This document shows positions 36,055-45,042 of a stretch of DNA of 64,000 nt, piece by piece; within the stretch, counting starts at the first letter, position 1; every line of letters starts with the position of its first letter. The stretch spans positions 68,427 to 132,426 of the forward strand of contig JAYNIR010000007.1 of the NCBI GenBank assembly GCA_038109305.1. Direction: 5' to 3'. The DNA comes from UBA1479 sp038109305. Its GTDB lineage: Bacteria; Pseudomonadota; Alphaproteobacteria; Rhodospirillales; Casp-alpha2. Position numbers and translations under genes: made by a program. The notes below the pieces were generated by a model, which was not told the DNA's origin, did no database searches, and saw nothing but the letters and a program-made list of their open reading frames with translations.

Positions 36055-37953
36055 ATGGACGACAAGGACGCCAAAGGGAACCGGTCCCCGTCGCCTGCGG
36101 GGGCCGAGGGCTATCAGGTGCTGGCCCGCAAATACCGGCCGGAAACCTTCGCCGGGCTGATGGGGCAGGAAGCCCTGGTCCGGACATTGACCAACGCCAT
36201 CGAAAGCGACCGGCTCGCCCAGGCCTACATCCTGACCGGCGTGCGCGGCATCGGCAAAACCACGACGGCCCGGATCATCGCCCGCGCGCTTAACTGCATC
36301 GGCCCCGACGGTGCGGGCGGCCCCACGCCCGAACCCTGCGGTGTCTGTGAAAACTGCCGCGCCATCAGCCAGGACCGCCATGTCGACGTGATCGAAATGG
36401 ACGCGGCATCCCGCACCGGCGTTGATGATGTCCGCGAAATCATCGAAGGCGTGCGCTACCGCCCGACGTCGGCGCGGTTCAAGATCTACATCATCGACGA
36501 AGTGCACATGCTGTCGAAAAACGCGTTCAACGCGCTCTTGAAAACGCTGGAAGAACCGCCGCCGCACGTGAAGTTCATTTTCGCGACGACAGAAATCCGC
36601 AAGGTGCCGGTCACCGTTCTATCCCGCTGTCAACGCTTCGACTTGCGCCGGCTCGACCTCGCCGGACTCGCGGCGCACTTCAAATCCGTTTCCGAAAAAG
36701 AAGCCGCCGACATCACCGAAGGCGCGCTGCACCTCATCGCGCGGGCGGCGGACGGGTCCGTTCGCGACGGGTTGTCGCTGCTGGATCAGGCGATCTCCAT
36801 GGCTACGGGTGACGGAAACGGCACGATCGAGGAAGCGTTGGTCCGTGACATGCTGGGCCTTGCCGACCGGTCGCAGAGTTTCATGCTGCTCGAAGCCGTG
36901 CTCGGCGGCGACGCCGAAGTTGCACTGACGCTTTTGGATAAGATGTATCAGGACGGCGCCGATCCTTCCGCCGTGTTGAACGATCTTTTGGAAATCGTAC
37001 ATCTGTTGACCCGGGCGAAGCTCGCGCCCGCCGTGCTGGACGCCCCCGGCGTGCCCGAGATCGAACGGGTGCGCGGCCGCGACCTCGCGGGCCGGCTAGG
37101 CATGTCGGCGCTGGCCCGCGCGTGGCAGGTCCTCTTGAAGGGCGTGGGCGAAGTCGACCGCGCGCCGTCGGCCATTCACGCCGCCGAAATGATAATGGTC
37201 CGGCTCGCTTATGCCTCGACCTTGCCGACGCCCGAAGAAGCCATCCGCTCGATCGGCGATGCGCCGCAGGGGGCTTCGCGGGCCGCGCCGTCTCAGGTTT
37301 CAAGGCCAGCCCCGGCGGCGTCGCCTCCCGCCACGGGCGGCGGGCGTGAAAAATCCGCGCCGGTCGCAAAACCGGCGGAGCCGTCCCGGCCGAAGGCCCG
37401 CGGCGCCGGCGGCGATGCTAAGACGGTTGCGTCCGGCGGTGCGGCGGCGGGAGCGATGCGTCAATCGGCGCCCGAACCCGATTACGATTATGACCGCGAC
37501 GACGACCCCGGCTTTGATCCCGACGATAACCCCGAACCGGCACAGGCCGCCCGGCCGGCGGCGGATGCCGGCGGGCCGGTCATGCTGTCGACGTTTGACG
37601 CCGTCGCTGATCTGGCGGCGGAACGGAAAGAGGCGATCCTCCACTCCGAATTGGTCGGCCAGGTGCATCTCGTGTCGTTCGAACCGGGGCGCATCGAATT
37701 CCGCCCTGCCCCCGGCGCGCCCGACGATCTGGCCGGGCGGTTGGGCCGGTTCCTCGCCGACGTCACCGGCGAGCGGTGGATGGTTACCGTTTCCAACGAA
37801 CCGGGTGCAGCGACGATTGCCCACAAACGCGCCCGCGCACGGTCCGAGGAAAAGGCCCAGGTTGCGGCGCATCCCTTGGTGCGTGCGGTGATGGAAACAT
37901 TTCCCGGCGCGGAAATTACCGAAGTCCGCCATCCCGGCGACGACGAAGACTAG
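36055..37953 (+). CDS. dnaX: DNA polymerase III subunit tau/gamma
   Basis: A 632-residue clamp-loader ATPase. Starts near GYQVLARKYRPETFAGLMGQ; P-loop GVRGIGKTTTA; zinc Cys cluster CGVCENCRAI; sensor motif DEVHMLSKNAFNALLKTLEE and SRCQRFDLRR. Residues from about 400 to 520 are an Ala/Pro/Arg-rich linker with an acidic patch (PDYDYDRDDDPGFDPDDNPE), then the tau C-terminal domain that contacts polymerase alpha and helicase. The start is ATG 36055, after the SRP RNA. No obvious A-A-A-A-A-A-G frameshift heptamer was seen. Confidence 0.95.
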   Translation: MDDKDAKGNRSPSPAGAEGYQVLARKYRPETFAGLMGQEALVRTLTNAIESDRLAQAYILTGVRGIGKTTTARIIARALNCIGPDGAGGPTPEPCGVCENCRAISQDRHVDVIEMDAASRTGVDDVREIIEGVRYRPTSARFKIYIIDEVHMLSKNAFNALLKTLEEPPPHVKFIFATTEIRKVPVTVLSRCQRFDLRRLDLAGLAAHFKSVSEKEAADITEGALHLIARAADGSVRDGLSLLDQAISMATGDGNGTIEEALVRDMLGLADRSQSFMLLEAVLGGDAEVALTLLDKMYQDGADPSAVLNDLLEIVHLLTRAKLAPAVLDAPGVPEIERVRGRDLAGRLGMSALARAWQVLLKGVGEVDRAPSAIHAAEMIMVRLAYASTLPTPEEAIRSIGDAPQGASRAAPSQVSRPAPAASPPATGGGREKSAPVAKPAEPSRPKARGAGGDAKTVASGGAAAGAMRQSAPEPDYDYDRDDDPGFDPDDNPEPAQAARPAADAGGPVMLSTFDAVADLAAERKEAILHSELVGQVHLVSFEPGRIEFRPAPGAPDDLAGRLGRFLADVTGERWMVTVSNEPGAATIAHKRARARSEEKAQVAAHPLVRAVMETFPGAEITEVRHPGDDED

Positions 37954-37965
37954 CCGCCCGAAAAA

Positions 37966-38802
37966 CTAGCCGCTCAACAGAAATTTATTGCCCGACGCCT
38001 CGCCCCAGGCATCCAAGAACTGGTTCAGGTGCGGACGTTCGCCGCCTTTCGCCTCGATCAGCGAAATCACGTCGGCGACGGCGCGGTCGTGGGCTTCCGT
38101 CGTCAAAACGCGCCGGTGGTGCTGATAGCGCAGATAGACAAGATAGGTGTTCAGCACATCGGTTTCGCAGTAATCGCGGATTTCCTTGATGCGGCCGTCG
38201 TCGTACATGCCGGCCACATTGCTGCCGTCGACGCCGAACTTGCCGGGCAGGCCCAGGATCGAACACACCTCGTTCAACTTGATACGCGCCGACGCGCCGA
38301 AGTCGGACAGCGCCTCCATCAGATCGCAGTGCCAATCGGTCGAATAGCGGGCGGTATAGTTCTCCCACTTATTCGATGTGTCGTGCAGCAATGGCGCCTG
38401 CACCCCGTGGGCCATGGCTCGGTATTTCAGGACGGGCAGGTCGAACCCTCGGCCGTTGAAGCTTACAAGGCGCGGGCGGATGCGCTCGAAGTAGGTGAAA
38501 AACCCCTGCAGCAGGCGCTTTTCATCAAAGTTCGCTTCGCCGCCAGACCGCAGCTCTTTCAGTATATATGTCTCGCCGCCACCCGTTCGGTCGATCTCGG
38601 CCTCAAGAAAGCTGATCGCGACGACCCGGTGAAACGGCTGGCGGTGGAAATCGTTGCGCCCGTCGGTGATCTCCAGATGATAGCGGGTCAGTTCTTCGCG
38701 CAGCGCCTGAGTGCCCCGCCCGTCGAAGCCGGTCAGGTTTTTGACGGCATCGGTCGCAGGAATGGTCTCGATATCGAAAACGAAGAGGTTTTGGTGCTGC
38801 AT
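37966..38802 (-). CDS. PolB-like predicted 3'-5' exonuclease
   Basis: A 278-residue DEDDy exonuclease-fold protein. ExoI motif is FVFDIETIP, ExoII is LVSFNGRGFDLPVLKYRA, and ExoIII is YCETDVLNTYLVYLRY with Tyr and Asp in place. All four acidic metal ligands appear present. Found widely in alphaproteobacteria and Gammaproteobacteria without a fused polymerase; substrate unproven, probably single-stranded nucleic acid. Start ATG 38802 gives MQHQNLFVFDIE. It is convergent with dnaX (12 bp) and divergent from ybaB. Confidence 0.85.
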   Translation of the reverse strand: MQHQNLFVFDIETIPATDAVKNLTGFDGRGTQALREELTRYHLEITDGRNDFHRQPFHRVVAISFLEAEIDRTGGGETYILKELRSGGEANFDEKRLLQGFFTYFERIRPRLVSFNGRGFDLPVLKYRAMAHGVQAPLLHDTSNKWENYTARYSTDWHCDLMEALSDFGASARIKLNEVCSILGLPGKFGVDGSNVAGMYDDGRIKEIRDYCETDVLNTYLVYLRYQHHRRVLTTEAHDRAVADVISLIEAKGGERPHLNQFLDAWGEASGNKFLLSG

Positions 38803-38869
38803 GATGCCTGTTATACACTCCCGCATCCGGGCTGTCCCGGCCCGATAGGCCAGAACCACCAGAGATTGA

Positions 38870-39196
38870 ATGATGAAAAACCTCGGCAAGATGATGCAGC
38901 AGGCCCAGCAACTGCAGGCCAAGATGACCCAGATGCAGGAAGAACTGGCGGAACTGGAGGTCACCGGCCAATCGGGCGCCGGTATGGTGAAGGTCACCAT
39001 GAACGGCAAGCACGAAGCCCGGCGCGTCGAAATTGACCCGTCGATTTTTTCGTCGGAAGACGTGGCCGTGGTCGAAGACCTGATCGTCGCCGCCATCAAC
39101 GATGCCAAATCCAAGGCGGAGGCCGAAATGGCCAAGCGCATGGAAGACCTGACCGGCGGGCTCGGTCTGCCGCCGGGTATGAAGCTGCCGTTCTGA
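38870..39196 (+). CDS. ybaB: Nucleoid-associated protein YbaB/EbfC family
   Basis: A 108-residue DNA-binding protein of the YbaB family: Met/Gln-rich first helix (MMQQAQQLQAKMTQMQEELAEL), the GMVKVTMNGKHEARRV strand, and a C-terminal LPPGMKLPF tail. It forms dimers that bind DNA. Two adjacent ATG codons (38870, 38873) can serve as start. It sits between the exonuclease gene and recR in the conserved dnaX-ybaB-recR neighbourhood. Confidence 0.95.
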   Translation: MMKNLGKMMQQAQQLQAKMTQMQEELAELEVTGQSGAGMVKVTMNGKHEARRVEIDPSIFSSEDVAVVEDLIVAAINDAKSKAEAEMAKRMEDLTGGLGLPPGMKLPF

Positions 39197-39227
39197 CCCT
39201 GACCCCCGGCGAACCAAGGACGCGACC

Positions 39228-39833
39228 ATGTCCAACACCGATATCGACCGGCTGATCTCGCTTCTGGCCAAGTTGCCGGGGTTGGGCCCGCGCTCGGCCC
39301 GGCGCGCCGTGCTGCACCTGATCAGACGGCCGGACAGCCTGATGCAGCCGCTGGCGCGGGCGCTGGATCAGGCGGCGGATACGGTCAAAACCTGCGGGGC
39401 CTGCGGCAACATCGACACGACCGACCCCTGCGGTATCTGCGGCGATCCGCGTCGCGACGAAGCGGTCCTCTGCGTGGTCGAAGACGTGGCCGATCTATGG
39501 GCGCTTGAACGCTCGGCCACCTTCAAGGGGCTTTATCACGTTCTGGGCGGGGCCCTGTCGGCGCTGGACGGCGTGACGCCCGACGACCTTCGCATCCCAG
39601 CGCTGGCCGCCCGCGCCGGCGCCAACGGGATCGGCGAGGTGATCCTTGCCTTAAGTGCCACGGTCGACGGTCAGACGACGGCGCACTACATCGCCGAACG
39701 CATCGGCGAGGCCGCGCCCGATGTCACGGTCTCGGGCCTTGCCCACGGCGTACCGGTGGGCGGCGAACTCGATTATCTGGACGACGGGACGCTGACGGCG
39801 GCCATGAAGGCCCGCAGACCGATCACGAAGTGA
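39228..39833 (+). CDS. recR: Recombination mediator RecR
   Basis: A 201-residue protein that acts with RecF/RecO to load RecA at gaps. It has the helix-hairpin-helix start (LLAKLPGLGPRSARRAVLHLI), the Cys4 zinc finger (CGACGNIDTTDPCGIC), and a Toprim domain (LCVVEDVADLWALE; GGALSALDGVTPDDL). A Walker-B-like C-terminal segment is GLAHGVPVGGELDYLDDGTL. Normal length. Its stop codon is embedded in a perfect palindrome at 39820-39836. Confidence 0.96.
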   Translation: MSNTDIDRLISLLAKLPGLGPRSARRAVLHLIRRPDSLMQPLARALDQAADTVKTCGACGNIDTTDPCGICGDPRRDEAVLCVVEDVADLWALERSATFKGLYHVLGGALSALDGVTPDDLRIPALAARAGANGIGEVILALSATVDGQTTAHYIAERIGEAAPDVTVSGLAHGVPVGGELDYLDDGTLTAAMKARRPITK

Positions 39834-39877
39834 TCGCCGCTCTTACAATGTTCCCGGGGCCGATCACGAAGTAATCG
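39820..39877. repeat. Duplicated CGATCACGAAGT(G/A)ATCG palindrome at the recR 3' end
   Basis: CGATCAC-GAA-GTGATCG (39820-39836) is perfect and contains the recR stop codon. A second copy with one change (GTAATCG) is at 39861-39877. The period is 41 bp. It may form a short hairpin in the 3' end of the transcript. No T-tract follows. Confidence 0.5.
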
Positions 39878-39909
39878 ACGGCATCATGAAAATTAGAGAG
39901 GGCCGCTGA

Positions 39910-40101
39910 CTAAGGCGCCTTGGCTGCCTTGGCTTTGGCCTTGGCGTCTTCGGCTTCCTTTGCGAGCCGAAGGGCACGGAGCCGGGCGGTTTTCTCGTCC
40001 CGCTCGGCCCGTTCCTGATCCCGTTCCGCCTGCGCCAGATCGGATTTCTGCCGGCTGTTCTTGAAGACTTCGTTGGCCCGGGTGATCGCATCTTTGCGCA
40101 T
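39910..40101 (-). CDS. Small charged alpha-helical protein, unknown function
   Basis: A 63-residue protein, MRKDAITRANEVFKNSRQ at the start, then an uninterrupted Glu/Arg/Lys/Ala helix (AERDQERAERDEKTARLRAL) and an Ala/Lys tail. It looks like a single long charged helix or coiled coil and has no membrane segment. It lies 51 bp downstream of the DEAD-box helicase stop on the same strand, so it may be cotranscribed and act with it in RNA metabolism. That is inference from position and charge only. I do not recognise the family. Confidence 0.6.
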   Translation of the reverse strand: MRKDAITRANEVFKNSRQKSDLAQAERDQERAERDEKTARLRALRLAKEAEDAKAKAKAAKAP

Positions 40102-40152
40102 GGGGTGTCGTTCCTGGTTTTTTAAATTGTGCCGTGACGCTACGCGCTTGAT

Positions 40153-41397
40153 TTAAGCGGCGCGGCGGTCGTTCCAGCCGCGGTTGCCGCCCGACCGGCG
40201 CCGTCGGCCCGGCTTGCCGCCGTTGCGTTTCGGCCGCTTGGCTAGCTCCGTCACCGGCGCGTCCACGTGATAGGCGTGATCGGCGTTGACCGGCACGGTC
40301 TGGCGGATGGTCCGCTCGATATCGCGAAGGTAGGCGCGTTCTTCGTGATCGCAGAACGAAATGGCCTGCCCCGATGCGCCCGCCCGCGCCGTGCGGCCGA
40401 TGCGGTGGACGTAAGACTCGGGCTCGTTCGGCAGTTCGAAGTTGATGACGTGGGTGACGCCGTTGACATCGATGCCGCGGGCGGCGATGTCGGTCGCGAC
40501 CAGCACCCGTGTCGTTCCTTTGCGGAATGCGTTCAGCGCGCGCTCGCGCTGGTTCTGCGACTTGTTGCCGTGGATGGCGTCGCAGGAGATGCCGTCCTGC
40601 TGCAGATGGCGGGCGACCCGGTCGGCGCCGTGTTTGGTCCGGGTAAAGACCAGGGCGCGATGGATGGCGGCGTCGTCCAGGACATCGCTCAGTAAATCGC
40701 GCTTTTTGTCCTTCGGCACGAACATAACCTGCTGGTCGATCTTTTCGGCGGTGGTCGCGACGGGCGTGACTTCGGCCACGGCGGGGTCGTTCAGCAGATC
40801 ACCTGCCAGCGTCTTGATCGCCGGGGACATGGTGGCGGAAAACAGCGCCGTTTGACTATCGCGCGGCAGTTTCGCCATGATCTTCTGCACGTCGCGGACA
40901 AACCCCATGTCGAGCATGCGGTCGGCTTCGTCGAGCACGATCGTTTCAATGGCGTCAAGGAAGACGCACCGCTGGTTCATCAGGTCCAACAGGCGGCCCG
41001 GCGTGGCGACCAGGATGTGCGTGCCCTGGTCAAGCTGGCGGATCTGGTTGCGGATGGACACGCCGCCGAACACGGTCAGCGAACGAAGCCGCAGATGCCG
41101 GCCGTAAACCCAAAGGTTGTCGGCGATCTGCCCGGCGAGTTCGCGGGTCGGCGCCAGGATCAGGCCGATGGGCCGGCGGCTTAAGGCCTTGCCGTCGGTC
41201 CGCGACAGGCGGTGCAGCATCGGCAGCGCGAAGGCCGCCGTCTTGCCGGTGCCGGTCTGGGCGATGCCCAGGATGTCGCGCCCTGCCAACAGCGGCGGAA
41301 TGGCCTGCGTCTGGATCGGGGTCATTTCGGTGTATCCGCTTTCACGGATGGCGCGAAGAATAGGCTGGGCTAGGTTCAGGCCCTCAAAGTTTGACAT
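40153..41397 (-). CDS. DEAD-box RNA helicase (RhlE-like)
   Basis: A 414-residue helicase starting at ATG 41397 (MSNFEGLNLAQPILRAI). Q motif TPIQTQAIP, motif I AQTGTGKT, Ia PTRELAGQI, II VLDEADRMLDMGF, III SATMS, V ATDIAARGIDV and VI HRIGRTARAG are all intact. The C-terminal tail (KRPKRNGGKPGRRRRSGG) is basic and Gly-rich and would bind RNA. It resembles RhlE, involved in ribosome assembly and RNA decay in the cold. Frames running further upstream are long but have no coding character. Confidence 0.93.
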   Translation of the reverse strand: MSNFEGLNLAQPILRAIRESGYTEMTPIQTQAIPPLLAGRDILGIAQTGTGKTAAFALPMLHRLSRTDGKALSRRPIGLILAPTRELAGQIADNLWVYGRHLRLRSLTVFGGVSIRNQIRQLDQGTHILVATPGRLLDLMNQRCVFLDAIETIVLDEADRMLDMGFVRDVQKIMAKLPRDSQTALFSATMSPAIKTLAGDLLNDPAVAEVTPVATTAEKIDQQVMFVPKDKKRDLLSDVLDDAAIHRALVFTRTKHGADRVARHLQQDGISCDAIHGNKSQNQRERALNAFRKGTTRVLVATDIAARGIDVNGVTHVINFELPNEPESYVHRIGRTARAGASGQAISFCDHEERAYLRDIERTIRQTVPVNADHAYHVDAPVTELAKRPKRNGGKPGRRRRSGGNRGWNDRRAA

Positions 41398-41711
41398 TCG
41401 TTTTGGTTCTTTCTTGTCATTCGTACATTGTCGATTGCGGCCCGCCGCACCTTTGGCGCGGGGACCTGCCGGTCCTATACCGGTGCGTTCGGCTGGGCGC
41501 CCCGTTGCCGGTCGCCTGCCTGACGAAACGCCTAAAATTGTCAGAAAATTAGATGGCCGTCTGAGGCCTCGAGGCCCGGCGGCGCGTCCAAACCCTGGTA
41601 TGAAAGCTAATTCGCTGAGCAGAGAGAGCGCTTTTTTGGGCGGAAAGTCAAGGATTTCCTTGATCGGGGGCCGGCTCCCAGGCCCGGCGCGCCCGGTTTC
41701 GGGTTGGGTTT
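41398..41711. other. Intergenic region between the helicase and rmuC genes
   Basis: 314 bp without a recognisable gene. It should hold the helicase 5' leader and promoter and the end of the rmuC transcript. A 16-bp palindrome TCAAGGATTTCCTTGA is at 41648-41663. No promoter hexamers stand out. Confidence 0.5.
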
Positions 41712-42851
41712 CTACTCCTCGCCGCCCAAAAGCCGCAGATTCGGCGGGGCCGGCGGTTCCAATTCGTCGGCTGTGTGTTCGTCGCCCAATTGCAGGTCTT
41801 CGATGCGTTCGCCCCGCTTCACCACCTTTTCCGTCGAAATGCGGATGTTCCGCATGTCTTCCGTCGCCTGATCGAAGTGGCGCTGCAGCTTGCCGACCCG
41901 GTCGTCGATCCGCCCGACATCGTCCAGCATCTTCTGCACCTCTGCCTGGATCACGTGAGCCTGTTCGCGCATGCGCGAATCCTTCAACACCGCGCGAACG
42001 GTGTTCAACGTCGCCATCAGCGTCGTCGGCGACACGATCCACACCCGGCGGCGGAAACTTTCCTCGACCACGTTGCGGAAGTTCGCGTGCAGCTCCGCAT
42101 AGACCGCTTCCGACGGCAGAAACATCAGTGCCGATTCCGCCGTCTCGTCAGCGACGATGTATTTGTCGGCGATGTCGACGACGTGTTTCTTTACATCCTG
42201 GGCGAAGGCGCGGCCGGCCGCCGCCTTGGCCGCATCGTCGGAGGCGTTGCGCAGCGCTTCATAACTTTCCAACGGGAACTTGGCGTCGATGACGATAACG
42301 CCCGGCGGATTCGGCAGCATCAGAAGACAGTCAGCCCGCTTGCCGTTGCTCAGGCTTGCCTGAAAGGCATAGGCGTGGGGCGGCAACGCCGCCGTCACCA
42401 GATCGTTCAACTGAATTTCGCCGAAAGCGCCCCGCGCCTGCTTGTTGGCGAGAATATCCTGCAGCCCCACCATCTGCTGCGACAGGTCGGTCAGGTTTTT
42501 CTGCGCTGAATCGATGACGGCCAGCCGTTCATAGAGCGATTTGAGCGACTGGCCCGTCTGCTCCGACTGCCGCTGCAGGCCCTGCTGCAGGCTGTCGCCC
42601 AATCGCTTGCCGAGCCCGTCCAACCGGTCGTTCATGGTGATCTGCGATTGCTGCATGGCGCCCGAAAGTTCCGCCTGCCGGCCCGCCAGTGCGTCGGCCA
42701 TTTGGGCGATGCGGGCCATCTGCGCCTCGGTCTCGCGCCGGGTTTTCTGCATGGCGGCGTAGATGCTGGCGATCAGCACGAACAGCAGCGTCAGCCCGAC
42801 GCCCAGCACCAGGCCCGTGTTTTCCAGAAGGGAGGCGGCCTCATTCGCCAT
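41712..42851 (-). CDS. rmuC: DNA recombination protein RmuC
   Basis: A 379-residue protein. An N-terminal membrane helix (LVLGVGLTLLFVLIASIYAA, about 13-33) is followed by a long coiled coil (to about 140). The nuclease-like domain has GAFGEIQLNDLV, CLLMLPNPPGVIVIDAKFPLE and a FLPSEAVYAELHANF segment. In E. coli RmuC limits inversions between short repeats; it has a PD-(D/E)XK-like fold. It is divergent from the DUF4139 remnant. Confidence 0.93.
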   Translation of the reverse strand: MANEAASLLENTGLVLGVGLTLLFVLIASIYAAMQKTRRETEAQMARIAQMADALAGRQAELSGAMQQSQITMNDRLDGLGKRLGDSLQQGLQRQSEQTGQSLKSLYERLAVIDSAQKNLTDLSQQMVGLQDILANKQARGAFGEIQLNDLVTAALPPHAYAFQASLSNGKRADCLLMLPNPPGVIVIDAKFPLESYEALRNASDDAAKAAAGRAFAQDVKKHVVDIADKYIVADETAESALMFLPSEAVYAELHANFRNVVEESFRRRVWIVSPTTLMATLNTVRAVLKDSRMREQAHVIQAEVQKMLDDVGRIDDRVGKLQRHFDQATEDMRNIRISTEKVVKRGERIEDLQLGDEHTADELEPPAPPNLRLLGGEE

Positions 42852-42976
42852 GACCCGGCCTTGTCTCCGTCAAATTTAAAGACCAAGGTTGCCTCAACGC
42901 GCCGTGGAAAACAAACAGTGAACACACAGGCCCGAATTGCCCAAGTAGATCAAGCATGTGCCAGCCCCGCGCCAAA

Positions 42977-43570
42977 ATGGCCGCCCTCATCCGCGCCGCC
43001 GCCGTGTTCTGCCGATTCGCGCCGACGCCGCCGCCGATACAGCGAAAGAACGCGTTGTCAGCATTTTCTCGAACGGCCTGGGTCAGATGTGGGAACGGCG
43101 CACCATGGAGCTGCCGAAACAGCCGGCCCCGGTGCAGCTCCCCGGCGTCAGCCAACGGGCCGTCGTCGAAAGCGTGCGCATCACCGGCGACGGCGGTCCG
43201 CGTCTACCGCCCCGTTTCCGACGGGCTGGCCTTGTTCGCGGGCGAAGACCGGGTCGGCGACACGCCCGACGGCGAAAAGGCGGAGCTGACGTTTGGCCGC
43301 GCCTTCGACGTCACCGTCCGGCGCATGCAGATGGATTTTAAGCGCCTGAACGCCAAGGGCCAGAACGTCAAGGCGGCGTTCGAAATCGAATTGAAAAACG
43401 GGCGCGACCGCGCGGCGCAGGTGCGCGTCGACGAAAACCTGCCGGGCGACTGACAGATCGCGGAAGAGAGCGCCAAGCATGACCGCGCCGGCGGTCGGGC
43501 GCGGTGGACGGTCGAGGTCCCTGCCAAAGGCAAGGTGACGCTGACCTATCGGGTGCGGGTAAACAGGTAG
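42977..43570 (+). pseudogene. Remnant of a DUF4139-type secreted protein gene
   Basis: Pieces of one protein lie in different frames. A signal-peptide-like start (MAALIRAAAVFC, 42977) shifts frame into ERVVSIFSNGLGQMWERRTM and a VQLPGVSQRAVVESVRI segment, the usual N-terminal domain. After about 43195 the frame changes again to VRVYRPVSDGLALFAGEDRVG through VRVDENLPGD, which is the C-terminal DUF4139 domain. The 300 or so residues normally between are missing. TGA 43451-43453 replaces the Trp expected in LPGDW, and the frame then continues to TAG 43568-43570. Frameshifts, a large deletion and a nonsense codon mark it as dead. Confidence 0.78.
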
Positions 43571-43584
43571 GGGTGGAACTGGGT

Positions 43585-44841
43585 TTAGCCTAAGAGTCCC
43601 GCCATCGCGCCGGTCATGCAGGTCGCCAGCGTGCCGGAGATCATGGTCTTGGGCGCAAGCTTGGCGATCTCGGCCCGGCGGTCGGGCGACATCGCCGACA
43701 GCCTGCCGATCATGATGCCGAGCGACCCGAAATTGGCGAACCCCGCCATTGCATACGCCATGATCAGGCGGGATTTGTCCGACAGCGCGCCCGGCGCCAG
43801 TTTCGACATTTCGAGATAGGCGAGGAATTCGTTCAGCACGGTCTTCACGCCCATGAGGCTCCCGGCCGTCCCGGCCTCGGCCCACGGTACGCCCATCAGC
43901 CACACCACCGGCGCCATGATCCAGCCGAGCACGCGCTGCAGTGCCAGCGGCTGACCCATCGCGTCGGGCAACAGCGCCAGCGCGCCGTTGACCAGACTGA
44001 CCAGCGCCACCAGAACGAGGATCATAGCCGTGATGTTGATCAGCAGCACCACACCGTCGGCGGTGCCCCGGGTGATCGCCTGCATGGCGCCGTGATCGGG
44101 CGAGGGGCCGAGGTCGATGTCGTCCGAATGATCCCCGTCCGCCGCCGGCACCATCAGCCGCGCGATCAAAATCGCCGCCGCCGCGTTCATCAGGCTTGCC
44201 GTCAGCAAGTGCCCGGCGGCGCCGTCGAGGATGCCTTTCAAAAACGTCGTGTAAAGCGCCAACACCGTCCCTGCGATGGTCGCCATCCCCGCCGTCATGA
44301 CCAGGAACAGATCGGCGCGGGACTGTTTCGCCAGATAGGGTCGGATCAGGATCTGCGCTTCGACCATGCCGACAAAGACGTTGGCCGCCGTCGCCACGCC
44401 CGTCGGGCCGCCCAGGCCCAGCGTTCGGTTCAGCGCCCAGGCGAAGGCGCGAACGATCACCTGCAAAACCCGCCAATGAAACAACAACGCCGACAGCGCG
44501 CTGATGACCAGAACAATGGGTTGCGCCTGAAACGCCAGGATGAAGCTCGCGCCCGGATAGCTCTCCTTGAACGGCAGGCCGCCGCCGCCGAGTTAGCCGA
44601 ACACCACCGCCGTGCCCGCGCCCGTCGCCGCCTGCAGCGCCAGGACCGCGTCGTTGATCAGAAGAAACGCTGCCTTCGCCGGCGGCCAGTTCAACAGCAC
44701 TAGTGCCAGGACGGCCTGCAGCGCCAGCGCGCCCGCGACCACCCGCCAGGGAAAGCGCCGGCGCAAGCTTGGCCGGTCCTCGCTCAGCAAACACGCGAGG
44801 CCGATGAAGGCGATCAATCCCGATAAGCCCTGTCCGGTCAT
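43585..44841 (-). pseudogene. NupC-type nucleoside transporter gene interrupted by one stop codon
   Basis: A single frame from 44841 to 43585 (about 418 codons) encodes a concentrative nucleoside transporter: FIGLACLLSEDR and an NWPPAKAAFLLINDAVLAL segment, then FKESYPGASFILAFQ, NRTLGLGGPTGVATAANVFVGMVEAQ (both split by known hairpins), and ending NFGSLGIMIGRL. One TAA at 44593-44595 falls in VFG-stop-LGGGGLPF, where the family has Tyr. A one-base change (TAC or TAT to TAA) explains it. The rest of the protein shows no decay. The loss may be recent, or the base call may be wrong. Confidence 0.82.
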
Positions 44842-45042
44842 GACTGAGACGTTAGCCGAACGTCTGGTTTTGCGGCGACACTTTATTTTCGCACAAAGCC
44901 CCTGTCGCCCGCCCCGAGCGAAGCGACGACGGCGGGCGCGGGGGCCCGGCTAAGGTTTTGCGGCGTCAGACTTGACCCGGGTGGCCTCAGACAATAGATG
45001 AAGGACACGCACTCGATACCGGCACGAAACCAGCACGAAGTC

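Noticed and set aside
36055..37953. Programmed frameshift in dnaX producing gamma
   Set aside because: No slippery A-A-A-A-A-A-G-type heptamer with a stimulatory stem was seen.
42841..43155. Minus-strand open frame beginning MADAGELHRGRL
   Set aside because: It is antisense to the DUF4139 remnant, which explains the sequence better.
44906..44938. Hairpin CGCCCGCC/GGCGGGCG upstream of def
   Set aside because: The stem is strong, but there is no T-tract, and it lies upstream of nupC and before def, where a terminator for either is not expected. Chance in GC-rich DNA is likely.
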